64,000 nt of DNA from Sphingomonas chungangi (GCF_013778325.1 NZ_JACEIB010000003.1:588778-652777); one strand, 5' to 3'; counted from the first letter of the stretch, positions 32,892-41,482 are shown. Translations and numbers: made by a program. Notes: generated by a model from the letters alone, not told the origin.

Positions 32892-33800
32892 TCAGCGCGA
32901 TTGCCAGCTTGCGCAAGCTGCTCGATAGGCCTTGGCAGCGGTAAGCAACTCCGAGTCCGAGAGGCCATTGGCCAGCAAAGCGTGGTGCGCATCGTGCAAC
33001 TTACCATTGCAAAGGATGCGCTCGTCGGTCGCATCGCTCGACCGACGGGTAGAATACATCAACCTCGGCACGGGAGGCGACCCACCATCGAGTGCGGCAA
33101 GGCTGGCTGGGTCGATGATGGACACGGCGGCGAGTTGGCGTGCGAAAGCATGGACCCGTGTCGCCATCAGGGCCGTCGCCAGCCGATAGCCTGGCAGAGG
33201 ATTTGCGATGACAGCGCTGAGTCGAGCGCGATGCCTGAGACGCACTTCCTGAATGCCAGGGGCCTGATGGCGCAGGTCGATCTGCGGCTCAGCCCGGTTG
33301 GCGATGTCGGCGGGAAAGGCGCGCGACCCATCCTGGTCGTTGTGGACAATGAGGATCGTCCCGATCTTGCCGTAGGTGGACACCATCCGTTCAACGAATC
33401 GGCTGGTCGGCGCGTTCGTCGAAACGATGCAATAGAAGATGATCCTCGCGCCTTCGTTATGCAGCATCCGCCACACTGTTTGCAGGAAGGCCATAACTGG
33501 AGTGTCCGAGCTGCTAATGCCGGCGCCGAGATCGAACAGCAGATGATGCGCGCTGTCGCTCCCGTACTGCGCGACCCAGCCGGGAGCATCCTCAATACCG
33601 CTGGTCCAATCCAGCTTTACGACATTGTCCACCCCCACCCGACGAGCGAGACCGCGGTTGCCGTCGTCGACATCGACGAGAGTGCAGCGGTGCCCGGTCA
33701 GCGTGAGCACCGCCTCGAGCATGTCGGTCGTTTCGGTCTTCCCCGCCCCGCCTTTGACGGTCGTCAGCACATGCACGACGCGTTTCTCAGTCATCGCCAT
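32892..33800 (-). CDS. ParA/MinD-like ATPase, TraL-like by position
   Basis: A 302-residue nucleotide-binding protein. It opens MAMTEKRVVHVLTTVKGGAG and continues KTETTD, a deviant Walker A (KGGAGKT). CTLVDVDDGNRGLARRVGV and HHLLFDLGAGISSSD are the strands carrying the ParA-type aspartates. Two ATGs (33800, 33794) are possible; both overlap the end of the upstream TraK-like gene. A long upstream extension in this frame is only a shadow of that gene. RP4 TraL is a ParA-like ATPase encoded straight after traK, and the same order occurs here. A role in transfer or element maintenance is inferred. Confidence 0.82.
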   Translation of the reverse strand: MAMTEKRVVHVLTTVKGGAGKTETTDMLEAVLTLTGHRCTLVDVDDGNRGLARRVGVDNVVKLDWTSGIEDAPGWVAQYGSDSAHHLLFDLGAGISSSDTPVMAFLQTVWRMLHNEGARIIFYCIVSTNAPTSRFVERMVSTYGKIGTILIVHNDQDGSRAFPADIANRAEPQIDLRHQAPGIQEVRLRHRARLSAVIANPLPGYRLATALMATRVHAFARQLAAVSIIDPASLAALDGGSPPVPRLMYSTRRSSDATDERILCNGKLHDAHHALLANGLSDSELLTAAKAYRAACASWQSR

Positions 33801-34188
33801 TGTCCACCCAACGCTGATGGCCGGACAGACCGTCGTGCTGGACAGGCTGAGGCTTGATGGCCTCGCGCGGCTTATGTGTGACGGGTGTCGACGCACTCGG
33901 CTCCGTGATCTTCTTCGTCTTGCGCCCGCGCGTGGGCGAGGCGACGCCACGCTCTTCGCAGATCCGCCGGAACGCACTCTCGACCGATTCCGGGTTGAGT
34001 GGGTCTTCGCCGCCGAGCGCTTCAGCGATCTGCTTCCACGACATGCCACGGCGCCGGGCCGCCATGATCTCGTCGAAACACTCTTCCACCTTGCCGGTAA
34101 GCGTGCCGGTCGTGCGACGGTTCGTGACCGGCGCCGCGAGTCGGCGCACGGCCTGTTCACGCCGCCATTTATCCCCATGTGCTGCCAT
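33787..34188 (-). CDS. TraK-like oriT-accessory DNA-binding protein
   Basis: A 133-residue basic protein; RP4 TraK is about the same size. Layout: a charged N-terminus (MAAHGDKWRREQAVRRLAAP), a helical core VEECFDEIMAARRRGMSWKQ then IAEALGG and NPESVESAFRRICEERG, which reads like a helix-turn-helix, and a Lys/Pro-rich tail (PTRGRKTKKITEPSAS, KPREAIKPQP). This is the architecture of TraK, which wraps oriT DNA in RP4. The ATG at 34188 follows GGGAGACG. It is divergent from the relaxase genes across a 1.2-kb region. Similarity is judged by layout, not by alignment. Confidence 0.6.
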   Translation of the reverse strand: MAAHGDKWRREQAVRRLAAPVTNRRTTGTLTGKVEECFDEIMAARRRGMSWKQIAEALGGEDPLNPESVESAFRRICEERGVASPTRGRKTKKITEPSASTPVTHKPREAIKPQPVQHDGLSGHQRWVDNGDD

Positions 34189-34255
34189 GTTCGTCTCCCT
34201 TCCGGGAAACGGATATGCACCGGACGCTGCCTTCGAAAAGGTCGGCCGATCCGCC

Positions 34256-34273
34256 TGACCCCTCATGACCCCT
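34256..34273. promoter_or_regulatory. Direct repeats upstream of the TraK-like gene
   Basis: Two exact TGACCCCT copies start 10 bp apart, about one helical turn. They are followed by AT-rich CATATATATTCTAG (34283-34296), which could serve as a minus-strand promoter -10 region. This is a possible autoregulatory site for the TraK/TraL-like operon. Confidence 0.3.
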
Positions 34274-34296
34274 GGTGAAGAACATATATATTCTAG

Positions 34297-35311
34297 GCTG
34301 TTGACGGTGCGGCGGCCATCCCCGACCCGGATACGATGTGCACCTCCTCGTCCCTGTCCCAATACCGCGCGAGAGCCGCCGTCGCCCGCATCGGCGCACT
34401 CCCGCTCGGCGGATATGCCGACGGCTTTACGGCCGGGAGTAGTGCGGATGGCGGCAACGAGGATCGCGGTTTCGATAGGGCGTACGGCCTCCGTTCGCCG
34501 ACATGGTGTTGTCAGTCGAATGCAGCGCTCGAAGCCCCCTCCGGCGGCACATCGTTGCAGGCGGCGTGCGGTCCCGTATATCCTGCCGTGGGCGACCGTT
34601 CTGAACGCCTGGGTGCCGGCCCGGTCGAACGCCTGATCCAGAACAATTGCCGGAAACCGCTCCGGCACGACGGGCCGGGTGTTGCCCGATTCATGCTGCG
34701 GCGTCAGCCTGCATGTTGCCCCTGCACGGCGCAGCCTCCGAAACGGGCGATCCTACGGCCAGGTGACGGTGTCGGGACGGGACCGGATCGCCAATCGTGC
34801 ATCCGCCATCAGCCCGCCACCAGAGTGTGTCGTGCATCGTCCTGTGCATCTGCCGCGCACCTCGACAGTCAGGTCATTTGCAACCCGTTCGGCACCATCG
34901 GGGCGGTTGTGCCGCACCGATCCTGTCGTATCTCCTCGCGGACAGGGCGCACCTCGAAAGACCGATCGGCCGCCCGTCGTAACGACCTGCGACAAGCATT
35001 CCGGCCGTCGCAATCCTGCCTGCTATCGCGACGGTTCCGGGCATCGTGGCGTGAGCGCCCCGGCCGCGATGCCCTGCACGCTGTGCGGCCGGGGCGCGGC
35101 TGGTTCCCGCATAGCTGGGTTGCCGCGATCCAGAGCGGCAACATGCCCGCCCGCATCGCGGTCGAGCAACGCGATCCGTGCTGCCTTCGCGACCGGCGCG
35201 ATGCCCTGGCCGTGGCACGATCGAGAAACGCCGCCACGGCGGCTGAGGTGAAGCGCTTGCCGACGGCCAGTCGGCGGGCCGCCTGCCGGCATTGGGGAAG
35301 GAAAGCGGTGA
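34297..35311. other. About 1.0 kb without convincing genes between the divergent transfer operons
   Basis: Open frames on both strands here are Arg/Cys/Ser-rich and resemble random high-GC reading. I support none of them. By analogy with RP4, where the traK-traJ gap carries oriT and TraK sites, the stretch nearest the TraJ-like gene is the functional part. I see nothing specific in the remainder. Confidence 0.45.
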
Positions 35312-35338
35312 GCAGGATGGGGTCTGGAACCAGACCCC
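35312..35338 (-). other. oriT: Candidate origin of transfer (oriT) with nick site
   Basis: A perfect inverted repeat has arms GGGGTCTGG (35319-35327) and CCAGACCCC (35330-35338) around two bases. Read on the minus strand, the repeat runs directly into CATCCTGC (35319 down to 35312). That matches the MOBP/RP4 nick consensus YATCCTG|Y with the cut between 35313 and 35312. The site is 44 bp upstream of the TraJ-like gene and next to a MOBP relaxase, as in RP4. With this strand as transferred strand, the integrase side would enter first and the relaxase genes last. Confidence 0.7.
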
Positions 35339-35381
35339 GGTCGCTCGGCGGAGAACCTTCTCGCTTGCAAGGAGGCAGAGG

Positions 35382-35678
35382 GTGAGCAGAAAACTGATCG
35401 ACAGGCGCGTTTCGGTCACGCTGCATCTGTCACCGAGCGAGGCCGGGATGCTCGAGGCCGCTGCCGCCCGCGCCGGGCTGACGCGGCACGATCTCGTGCG
35501 CGCCCGTGTGCTCGGCGGCGTCATTGAGGACAGGCCGATGCTCGCCAGCCTCGCGCAGGTGATCGCGCTCCGCCATCGGCTCGATACGATCGGCGATTGC
35601 GATCCCGATCTGTGCGCCGGGATCGTATCGGCATTGCAAGATCTCATGGCGCTCGCCCGCGCGGAGAGCGCCCGGTGA
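35382..35678 (+). CDS. TraJ/MobC-like relaxosome accessory protein
   Basis: A 98-residue protein starting at GTG 35382 with GGAGGCAGAG upstream. It opens VSRKLIDRRVSVTLHLSPSE, giving a beta strand (RRVSVTLHL) followed by helices SPSEAGMLEAAAARAGLTRH and DLVRARVLGG. This is the ribbon-helix-helix layout of TraJ/MobC proteins, which bind the oriT inverted repeat and recruit the relaxase. It lies 44 bp after the oriT candidate. Its stop overlaps the relaxase start (GTGA). RP4 TraJ is 123 residues, so this one is shorter at the C-terminus. Confidence 0.75.
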   Translation: MSRKLIDRRVSVTLHLSPSEAGMLEAAAARAGLTRHDLVRARVLGGVIEDRPMLASLAQVIALRHRLDTIGDCDPDLCAGIVSALQDLMALARAESAR

Positions 35679-38098
35679 TCGTAAAGCTGATCCAGATGGA
35701 GCGGGGTCGAGGGTTTCGACCGCTGCGCGACGATGTCCATGCGCTGACCCGCTATGTCATCGACGCCGATCCATGGGCGATGGCGCTTGCGACACGCGAC
35801 CGGGTGCGGTCGCTCAGCGAATATCTAGTCCACGCCGAAGCCAATGGCGTCGAGCCCGGCGAGAAGGCGGGGCACATCAGCACCCGCAATCTGGTCGGCA
35901 ACGACCTTACCGACTGGCAGACCGAGATGCTCGCCGTCGCGCATGCCGCGCCCCGTGTCCGCTATCCGATGGTCCACATCATCCTCAGCTGGGAAGAAGA
36001 CGAGCGCCCAACGGTCGGTCAGTTGGACGACGTGATCGACACCGTACTGGCTGTGGCAGGCCTGAAGGTCGCCAAGACGCTCGGGGCCGAGCATGTCAAC
36101 ACGCCCAACCCGCATCTGCATCTCGCATCGCTGCGCGTCGATCCCGTGACGCTCCGCGTGGACGGAAGCGAGTGGCTGCTCGAGGACCTCCATCAGGCGA
36201 TCGCCATCCTCGAGGAGCGGCACGGCTGGTCCGCCAATCCGGGCGCGCTCTATTATGCCCGTGACGGTGCAGTGTACGATGCGAAGGCCTGCCGTTTCAT
36301 CGACACGCCCGATGGCGAGAGGCGGGTTGATCCGGTCAGCGAAGTGATGGTCCGCGACGCCGATGGACGGTTCATTTCGCCGCGCGATCGGCGTGCCCTG
36401 TCCCATGATCTAATGGGCATCCGCGAGGATGTCCGTCGCGCCGCCGAGCGAGCCACGAACTGGCAGCAGTTCCATCGTCAGATGAACGACCTTGATGTCA
36501 CCTATCGCAAGAAGGGAAGTGGAGCCCGCATCCATCGTGGCGACGTGTCGGCCAAGGCTTCGGCTGTCGACGACAGCCTCGCGCTCCGCCAGCTCGAAAC
36601 GCGCTGGGGTTCGTTCGAGCCGGATGCGCGTGATCATGTGCCTGCGTTCGAAGCCTACCGCGACGCGCATAAGGCGCAACTGGCCCGGCTCAGGACAGAT
36701 CGGGCTACGGCCCAGCAGGCTCTCGACGTGCAGACAACGTCTCGGCTGGCTGACACGACCATCGCAGCCAGCCGGTCAATACGGCAGGCGATACGTGCGG
36801 AGCATGACGCCGCGAAGGCGGCGATCGGGGTCGCCTTCGCTCTGGCGATCAAGGATTGTACGGCCGCGCGCTTCACCACCGCCGAGGCGTGGAGCAAGGC
36901 AGGAGCGCCGGCCTTGCCGCCGCCGGTCGCCTCACCGTCGCTGCTGATGCCGGAGCCGGGCGTGGTCGAGCGTGCCTGGTCACCGCCTGCATCGCTGCGA
37001 GCCGAGCATGTCGGCTGGGCGACGCGATATTATGACCATGCCGATCGGCTGGTGGTCAGCGACCATCGCAACCTGATCCTCGTCCATCGCCCCGCCGATC
37101 GGGACGGTCTCGACCTCGCTCTGACGATGGCGGCCGGGCGGTGGAGTCGCGTGCAGATCAGGGGCACCGACGCCTTCAAGGCGCGATGCGCGGATCGCGC
37201 CGCCGGCCTCGGCATCCGCCTGATCGACGAAATCGGGACGGCAATCGTTGCGAACCCCGCCCGGCCGCATACCGAGCGCGATCCCGCGAGGATCGCGCTG
37301 ATCAAATCGATCGCCGAGCAACTCGATCGTCACCGCTTCCTTCCGCTTCGCGTCCGGCCGGGCAAGACTTCCTCCGAAACCGCGCCACTGTTCGAACTGC
37401 ATGTCCGTGACGGCAGTCGGAGCGATCGTGATTTCCTGACGGCGCTCGACCGTATGAGCGAGGATGCGGAAATCCAGTCGATCCTAGCTAAACGCTATCG
37501 TGCGATGCTCGACGCGGCCAGGCATGAGCTGACGTCCGGCAGCGAGCGCAGGCCCGATACGAACCTGCACGACATCGGCACGCAGATGGTGTCCCGCGAG
37601 CCCACTTTCCGGGACGCTGTCGCTGTCGCACGAAAGGATCCGATGTTCGAGGCCATGCTGGCCGAAGTCAGGGACTTCTGGAATCGCAAGGAACATGAGG
37701 ATCGGGAGGGGAAGGCGCTGGCTCGCCGGGAGCGTCAGCGCATCGTCGCCGCGTTCGAACCGATGTCCGGATCGCTCGGTCCTTCCGTTCGTCCAGCATA
37801 TCGTTTGCTGACAACTGACCTCGCCGAGGGCCGCATCGTCCTCATCGCCGACCCCGAGAATTTGCGGGTCGGGCTGGCCCGCGGCGCCTCCCCCGATAAC
37901 GCGCGGGCGGTCGCGCACGATGCTGCCGGGCATGACATGCTGCGCCAGCTCGCCCTAGCCCTGAATGATTGGCGACGCTACGCGGTGCTGGCGACATATG
38001 AGCCACTGCCGCCCCCAGGCCATGGCACGGTCCGCGATATTCCAATCCGAATCGATCGAGCCCCCTCGAACAAGCGAGGAGGTGTCGATGGCAGGTAA
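35675..38098 (+). CDS. MOBP-type relaxase (RP4 TraI-like)
   Basis: An 807-residue DNA relaxase that nicks oriT and pilots the strand. Counting from the GTG at 35675, motif I is LTRYVIDAD with nucleophile Y27, motif II is PMVHIILSWEEDERPT with S105, and motif III is GAEHVNTPNPHLHLASL with H140, H147 and H149. These line up with Y22, S74 and the HUH triad of RP4 TraI. A charged linker follows. Around residues 450-560 a segment beginning WATRYYDHADRLVVSDHRNL resembles an LPD7-type domain. The C-terminus is helical and its function unknown. It is coupled to the TraJ-like gene by a GTGA overlap. Confidence 0.92.
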   Translation: MIVKLIQMERGRGFRPLRDDVHALTRYVIDADPWAMALATRDRVRSLSEYLVHAEANGVEPGEKAGHISTRNLVGNDLTDWQTEMLAVAHAAPRVRYPMVHIILSWEEDERPTVGQLDDVIDTVLAVAGLKVAKTLGAEHVNTPNPHLHLASLRVDPVTLRVDGSEWLLEDLHQAIAILEERHGWSANPGALYYARDGAVYDAKACRFIDTPDGERRVDPVSEVMVRDADGRFISPRDRRALSHDLMGIREDVRRAAERATNWQQFHRQMNDLDVTYRKKGSGARIHRGDVSAKASAVDDSLALRQLETRWGSFEPDARDHVPAFEAYRDAHKAQLARLRTDRATAQQALDVQTTSRLADTTIAASRSIRQAIRAEHDAAKAAIGVAFALAIKDCTAARFTTAEAWSKAGAPALPPPVASPSLLMPEPGVVERAWSPPASLRAEHVGWATRYYDHADRLVVSDHRNLILVHRPADRDGLDLALTMAAGRWSRVQIRGTDAFKARCADRAAGLGIRLIDEIGTAIVANPARPHTERDPARIALIKSIAEQLDRHRFLPLRVRPGKTSSETAPLFELHVRDGSRSDRDFLTALDRMSEDAEIQSILAKRYRAMLDAARHELTSGSERRPDTNLHDIGTQMVSREPTFRDAVAVARKDPMFEAMLAEVRDFWNRKEHEDREGKALARRERQRIVAAFEPMSGSLGPSVRPAYRLLTTDLAEGRIVLIADPENLRVGLARGASPDNARAVAHDAAGHDMLRQLALALNDWRRYAVLATYEPLPPPGHGTVRDIPIRIDRAPSNKRGGVDGR

Positions 38099-38390
38099 CC
38101 CGCAACCCTGCTCGTCAGGCGCACCATCACCCGTGACGCCCGGCTGGATTTCCAGTCGCGGGCTCGGACTGATCGCCGCCCTCGCCGATCTACTCCTAGT
38201 CCGCGATCCCGGTCGATGGGGCGCGGGGCTCGCCCGACGGGCCATGTCGATCGCGATGCTGTTCGTGATGTTGGGCATGGCCCGGTTCGTGTCGCTGCGG
38301 GAGGATCGGGAGAAGGAAACCGGCGGACGAGCCAGGAAGGCACCGCCTCCGGTGGAGAATGAGCCCGACACGCAGATGCCGCTGCTATGA
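38088..38390 (+). CDS. Small membrane protein in the relaxase operon
   Basis: A 100-residue protein starting at ATG 38088, inside the last 11 bp of the relaxase gene, with GAGGAGGTG upstream. It has a polar N-terminus (MAGNPQPCSSGAPSPVTPGW), one or two hydrophobic segments (GLGLIAALADLLLV and RAMSIAMLFVMLGMARFV), and a charged Pro-rich tail. Its stop overlaps the next start (ATGA). I do not recognise it. In RP4 small traX/traH genes occupy similar spots, but there is no basis for equating them. Confidence 0.65.
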   Translation: MAGNPQPCSSGAPSPVTPGWISSRGLGLIAALADLLLVRDPGRWGAGLARRAMSIAMLFVMLGMARFVSLREDREKETGGRARKAPPPVENEPDTQMPLL

Positions 38391-39769
38391 CCGACGGGCG
38401 AATTTGCCCGAGCGAGTTTTCGGCTGAGATGGTTGCGCATGTGCGCGCCGTGCTCATGGAGAAAGCCGGTTCCCGCAGTGTCTCAAGGGAGATGACGGCT
38501 GCTCTCGTCGCCGTCCTCACCATCGACATGCGGATGGCGGGCGGTACGGCTGACACTCCCACCGACGACCAGATCGTCCAGTCTGCATGGGCTCTCAGGA
38601 AGGCCCTGGATGGTAAGAGCGCGGGTTTCACGCTGCCCCATGGCACGCCGGTGGTGGTCGGCCGCCCCGGAAGTCTCGAGATCGCCGGCCAGACGTATGT
38701 ATGCCGCTCGCAACTCCAGGGGCTGCATCCCATCCAGACGGTCCCTCGTGACGCGCATGGCTTTAATCTGAGCTTCTTGCGTGGCTTCATCTATAGTGGA
38801 GCGTCATCTAGCTCGGCGAAGAACCTTGGCCTGCCGCTTCCCGTCCAGATCGGCGATCGAGGGATGATCCGCCACCTGCTTGACTTCCCACCACATCCCG
38901 AGCTTGGCGGTGCGATCCTCCGGTGCGACTTGGAGGACATCGACGCCGCCCGCTTCTGTTCGGCGCCCGGGCTCTCGATCGAGAGGTTCGCCAAGACCAT
39001 CGTCAAGAGCGCGCAGTGGGTCTGGAGGCATCGTGCGCGTATCGCCAGCAGGGTCGAAGCGACGCGTAAGGCAGCCCAGTTGGGAATCGCCGCAGCCAGA
39101 AGGGCTGGCGCGAGCGTCGTGATCGCTGGCATCTGCATCGACGCGCGATCCATCGGACAATCGAAGGAGCCGACGCTCAACATAGATTATCACGGACTTG
39201 ACGAGGCGCTCAGGCCCGGAAGGCTGACCGATGTTGTACGAGGCGATGAACCGGTAGAGAATCTACGTCTCTACAGGGCGCCCGTCGTGAATGCGTGTCG
39301 TCGCGTTCTGAAGTCGAGGCTGAGCATCTTCGAAGCCGACGGTTTGATCGATGATACGGCAGCCGCAATCGTACGTGGGGCACCAGAAGGGGAAGCTGCG
39401 GTTCTCCACCGGCTCAGCCGGGATCTAGAGACAGTCGTGCGGCTGCCTGGCACAATCGGTTCCGCTTACTTCAACCTCTTTTGGAGAGAGGGCGTTATCC
39501 GTGCGGAGCCAGCCACCGCGGAAGGCCTGACCTTGTGGCAAGGCGTTACCGAGCACGGGAGGGATGATAAGAGGGCCGAGGCGCTACTGAAAGTTGTACG
39601 GATGTCTGTGGGCGATGATGAATCAGCATTCGGGAATACGGATATCGCGGGCGCTGAGGACCGCCTCCTGCCCAGCGCTGGAATTCTGCTCGTCAACACT
39701 GCTTCGGGTATCATCTGGCGTGAGCCCGTCAACGAGGAAGAATTCAGAAGCGTCTGGGTCGAAGCATGA
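38387..39769 (+). CDS. Element-borne protein of unknown function (460 aa)
   Basis: A soluble protein, fourth in the relaxase operon, coupled by ATGA to the preceding gene. It opens MTDGRICPSEFSAEMVAHVR. It contains a helical, Arg-rich central stretch (SAQWVWRHRARIASRVEATR then KAAQLGIAAARRAGASVVIA) and a C-terminal half ending NEEEFRSVWVEA. No catalytic motif, membrane helix or signal is evident. Codon usage and GC match the relaxase. It is presumably an accessory transfer, replication or defence protein of this element family. Confidence 0.7.
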   Translation: MTDGRICPSEFSAEMVAHVRAVLMEKAGSRSVSREMTAALVAVLTIDMRMAGGTADTPTDDQIVQSAWALRKALDGKSAGFTLPHGTPVVVGRPGSLEIAGQTYVCRSQLQGLHPIQTVPRDAHGFNLSFLRGFIYSGASSSSAKNLGLPLPVQIGDRGMIRHLLDFPPHPELGGAILRCDLEDIDAARFCSAPGLSIERFAKTIVKSAQWVWRHRARIASRVEATRKAAQLGIAAARRAGASVVIAGICIDARSIGQSKEPTLNIDYHGLDEALRPGRLTDVVRGDEPVENLRLYRAPVVNACRRVLKSRLSIFEADGLIDDTAAAIVRGAPEGEAAVLHRLSRDLETVVRLPGTIGSAYFNLFWREGVIRAEPATAEGLTLWQGVTEHGRDDKRAEALLKVVRMSVGDDESAFGNTDIAGAEDRLLPSAGILLVNTASGIIWREPVNEEEFRSVWVEA

Positions 39770-39935
39770 CGGTGGCGACCACGGTTATCCAGCCTTTCCG
39801 GTCGGTCGCGCCATGGAGCATGTTGTTCACCGACCAGCGGGTTTCGGCGAGGGAGCCTGCCGGGCCGTTACCGACCAGATGTTGCCGTACGGTAAATTGG
39901 TTCGGCGTCCTGGAAGCTGCCACTTGCAGACTTGA
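39766..39935 (+). pseudogene. Start of a truncated reading frame at the relaxase-module/cargo border
   Basis: An ATG overlaps the stop of the 460-residue gene (ATGA), as for every earlier gene of the operon. About 55 codons follow (MTVATTVIQPFRSVAPWSML and on) before the frame runs antisense through the convergent cupin gene. The natural reading is that a fifth operon gene was cut by the insertion or rearrangement that brought in the cargo. It is short and not recognised, so it may also be chance. Confidence 0.35.
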
Positions 39936-40355
39936 TCAGGATCCGCCGCTCGACCTTTGTCCGACCTGGTATTCGTCATCGGTGACCTTCTCCATCCAGA
40001 TCACGTTCTTGCCGTCGAGCGCCTCCTGGATCGCGATGTGCGTCATCGCCGTGGTCGGCGTTGCGCCGTGCCAGTGCTTGTGGCCAGGAGGGCACCAGAT
40101 CACGTCACCGGCGCGGATCTCGACGATCGGCTCGCCTTCGCATTGGGTCCAGCCGCAGCCGGCAGTTACGACGAGTGTTTGGCCGAGCGGGTGAGTGTGC
40201 CAGGCCGACCGAGCGCCGGGCTCGAAGGTGACCGCTGCGCAACTGTGCCGCGCAGGCTCGGGCGGCGCGTTGAGCGGATCGATCCGCACCGTTCCGGTGA
40301 AGTTGGCCTCGGGGCCCGTTTGCGAGGGCTGCGATCCGGCGCGCATGAGCTTCAT
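39936..40355 (-). CDS. Cupin-domain protein ((R)-mandelonitrile-lyase-like)
   Basis: A 139-residue single-domain beta-barrel. Cupin motif 1 appears as [20 protein letters not shown] (two His and one Gln), and motif 2 as [20 protein letters not shown] with the metal-binding histidine. The long GTVRIDPLN lead and the GHKHWHGA ending match the cupin group that includes bacterial manganese-dependent hydroxynitrile lyases. Many relatives are simply annotated as cupins. It is last in a three-gene operon after the short-chain dehydrogenase and the decarboxylase-like protein. That operon probably modifies a small carbonyl or lactone compound. Confidence 0.87.
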   Translation of the reverse strand: MKLMRAGSQPSQTGPEANFTGTVRIDPLNAPPEPARHSCAAVTFEPGARSAWHTHPLGQTLVVTAGCGWTQCEGEPIVEIRAGDVIWCPPGHKHWHGATPTTAMTHIAIQEALDGKNVIWMEKVTDDEYQVGQRSSGGS

Positions 40356-40380
40356 GGTCTTGTCTCCTTGTCAGGCGCGA

Positions 40381-40707
40381 TCAGACGCCAGATTCCTCGA
40401 ACACCGCCTTCGCGATCGGAAGCGCGGTCATCGCCGGCGGCCAGCCGGCGTAGAAGGCGAGGTGCGTGATCGTCGCGATGATCTCGTCGCGGGTAAGCCC
40501 GTTCTCGATCGCCTTCTTGAGATGAAAAGGCATCTCGTTGGTCCGATACATCGCGATCAGAGTCGTGATCGTAACGAGGCTGCGATCGCGGGGCGTCAGC
40601 GCCGAGTCCTCCCAGACATCGCGAAACAGCACCTTGTCGGTGATCTCGGCAAGGTGCGGTGCGATGTCGCCGAACGAGGCTCGGGCGTTTGTCGGCTCGG
40701 TGGCCAT
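40381..40707 (-). CDS. Carboxymuconolactone decarboxylase family protein
   Basis: A 108-residue all-helical protein (CMD/AhpD-like fold). Signature: LTPRDRSLVTITTLIAMYRT then NEMPFHLKKAIENGLTRDEI and HLAFYAGWPPAM. It lacks the CxxC pair of AhpD peroxidase partners, so it belongs to the decarboxylase-like branch. Paralogues of that branch are often of unknown activity and occur beside short-chain dehydrogenases. The ATG at 40707 follows GAGGAAG; a TTG two codons earlier is less likely. It is 16 bp after the dehydrogenase gene and 25 bp before the cupin. Confidence 0.9.
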   Translation of the reverse strand: MATEPTNARASFGDIAPHLAEITDKVLFRDVWEDSALTPRDRSLVTITTLIAMYRTNEMPFHLKKAIENGLTRDEIIATITHLAFYAGWPPAMTALPIAKAVFEESGV

Positions 40708-40723
40708 GGTCAATCTTCCTCAA

Positions 40724-41482
40724 TCAGTGCGCGACGAAACCACCATCGACCGGCAGCGCTACGCCAACGATCAGGCTTGCGGCCGGGCTGCACAGCCAAA
40801 GCACCACTGAGGCGACCTCCTCGGGCCTGCCGGCGCGACCGATCGGCTGATCGGCAAGGAACGCCTTCATCGCCTCGGGTTCGATCCCGTCGCCCATCGG
40901 CGTGTCGATGCAGCCGGGACAGATGGCATTTACACGGATGCCCTCTGCCGCGACGTCGAGTGCGGCGCTCTTGGTCAGCCCGATCACGCCATGCTTGGTG
41001 GCATGGTAAGCGGCACGGCCGGGCAGACCGACGAGACCGCCAAGCGACGAGCAGTTGACGATGGCGCCAGCACCCTGCTTCCGCATCTGGATCAGCTCGT
41101 GCTTCAGAAAGGTCCAGACGCCACGCAGGTTGACCGCATTGACCGCGTCATAGCCCTCGCCGGTCTCCTCCGGCATCGGACACATCGGCCCGAGGATGCC
41201 GGCATTGTTGTAGGCCATGTCGAGCCGGCCGAACTCGGCGATCGCCCGCCCGACCGCCGCCTTCGCGAGGTCTTCGTCCGCGACATCGCCGGCCAGCGTG
41301 ATGGCCTTCCCACCGGCAGAGGTGATCGCACGGCCGATCTCCTCCAGCCGGGTTTCGTCGCGGTCAACGAGGACGAGCGCGGCGCCGGCCTCTGCGAACG
41401 CGCGTGCGGTCGCCGCGCCCATGCCGGAGGCCGCCCCGGTGACTAGGGCGACCTGTCCGTTGAAGTCGTAGGTTGGGTTCAT
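40724..41482 (-). CDS. Short-chain dehydrogenase/reductase
   Basis: A 252-residue classical SDR. The nucleotide-binding motif is VTGAASGMGAATA. NNAG is present in AYNNAGILGP, with catalytic Ser in VNCSSLGG and Tyr/Lys in AAYHATKHG. The C-terminal ICPGCIDTPM and VALPVDGGF are typical. The aspartate after strand 2 (LVLVDRDE) favours NAD(H). GAGGAG precedes the ATG at 41482. It is first in the operon with the decarboxylase-like and cupin genes, and divergent from a LysR regulator across a 122-bp promoter. Confidence 0.93.
   Translation of the reverse strand: MNPTYDFNGQVALVTGAASGMGAATARAFAEAGAALVLVDRDETRLEEIGRAITSAGGKAITLAGDVADEDLAKAAVGRAIAEFGRLDMAYNNAGILGPMCPMPEETGEGYDAVNAVNLRGVWTFLKHELIQMRKQGAGAIVNCSSLGGLVGLPGRAAYHATKHGVIGLTKSAALDVAAEGIRVNAICPGCIDTPMGDGIEPEAMKAFLADQPIGRAGRPEEVASVVLWLCSPAASLIVGVALPVDGGFVAH

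Noticed and set aside
33801-34220. N-terminal extension of the TraL-like ATPase
   Set aside because: The extension is an out-of-frame reading of the TraK-like gene; the ATPase begins at the MAMTEKRVV start with Walker A soon after.
34336-35385. 349-codon plus-strand open frame in the transfer intergenic region
   Set aside because: Cys/Arg/Ser-rich with no motif, runs through the oriT candidate and into the TraJ-like start. It reads as non-coding.
34874-35740. 288-codon minus-strand open frame
   Set aside because: It overlaps oriT and the TraJ-like and relaxase genes antisense, and its composition is random-like.
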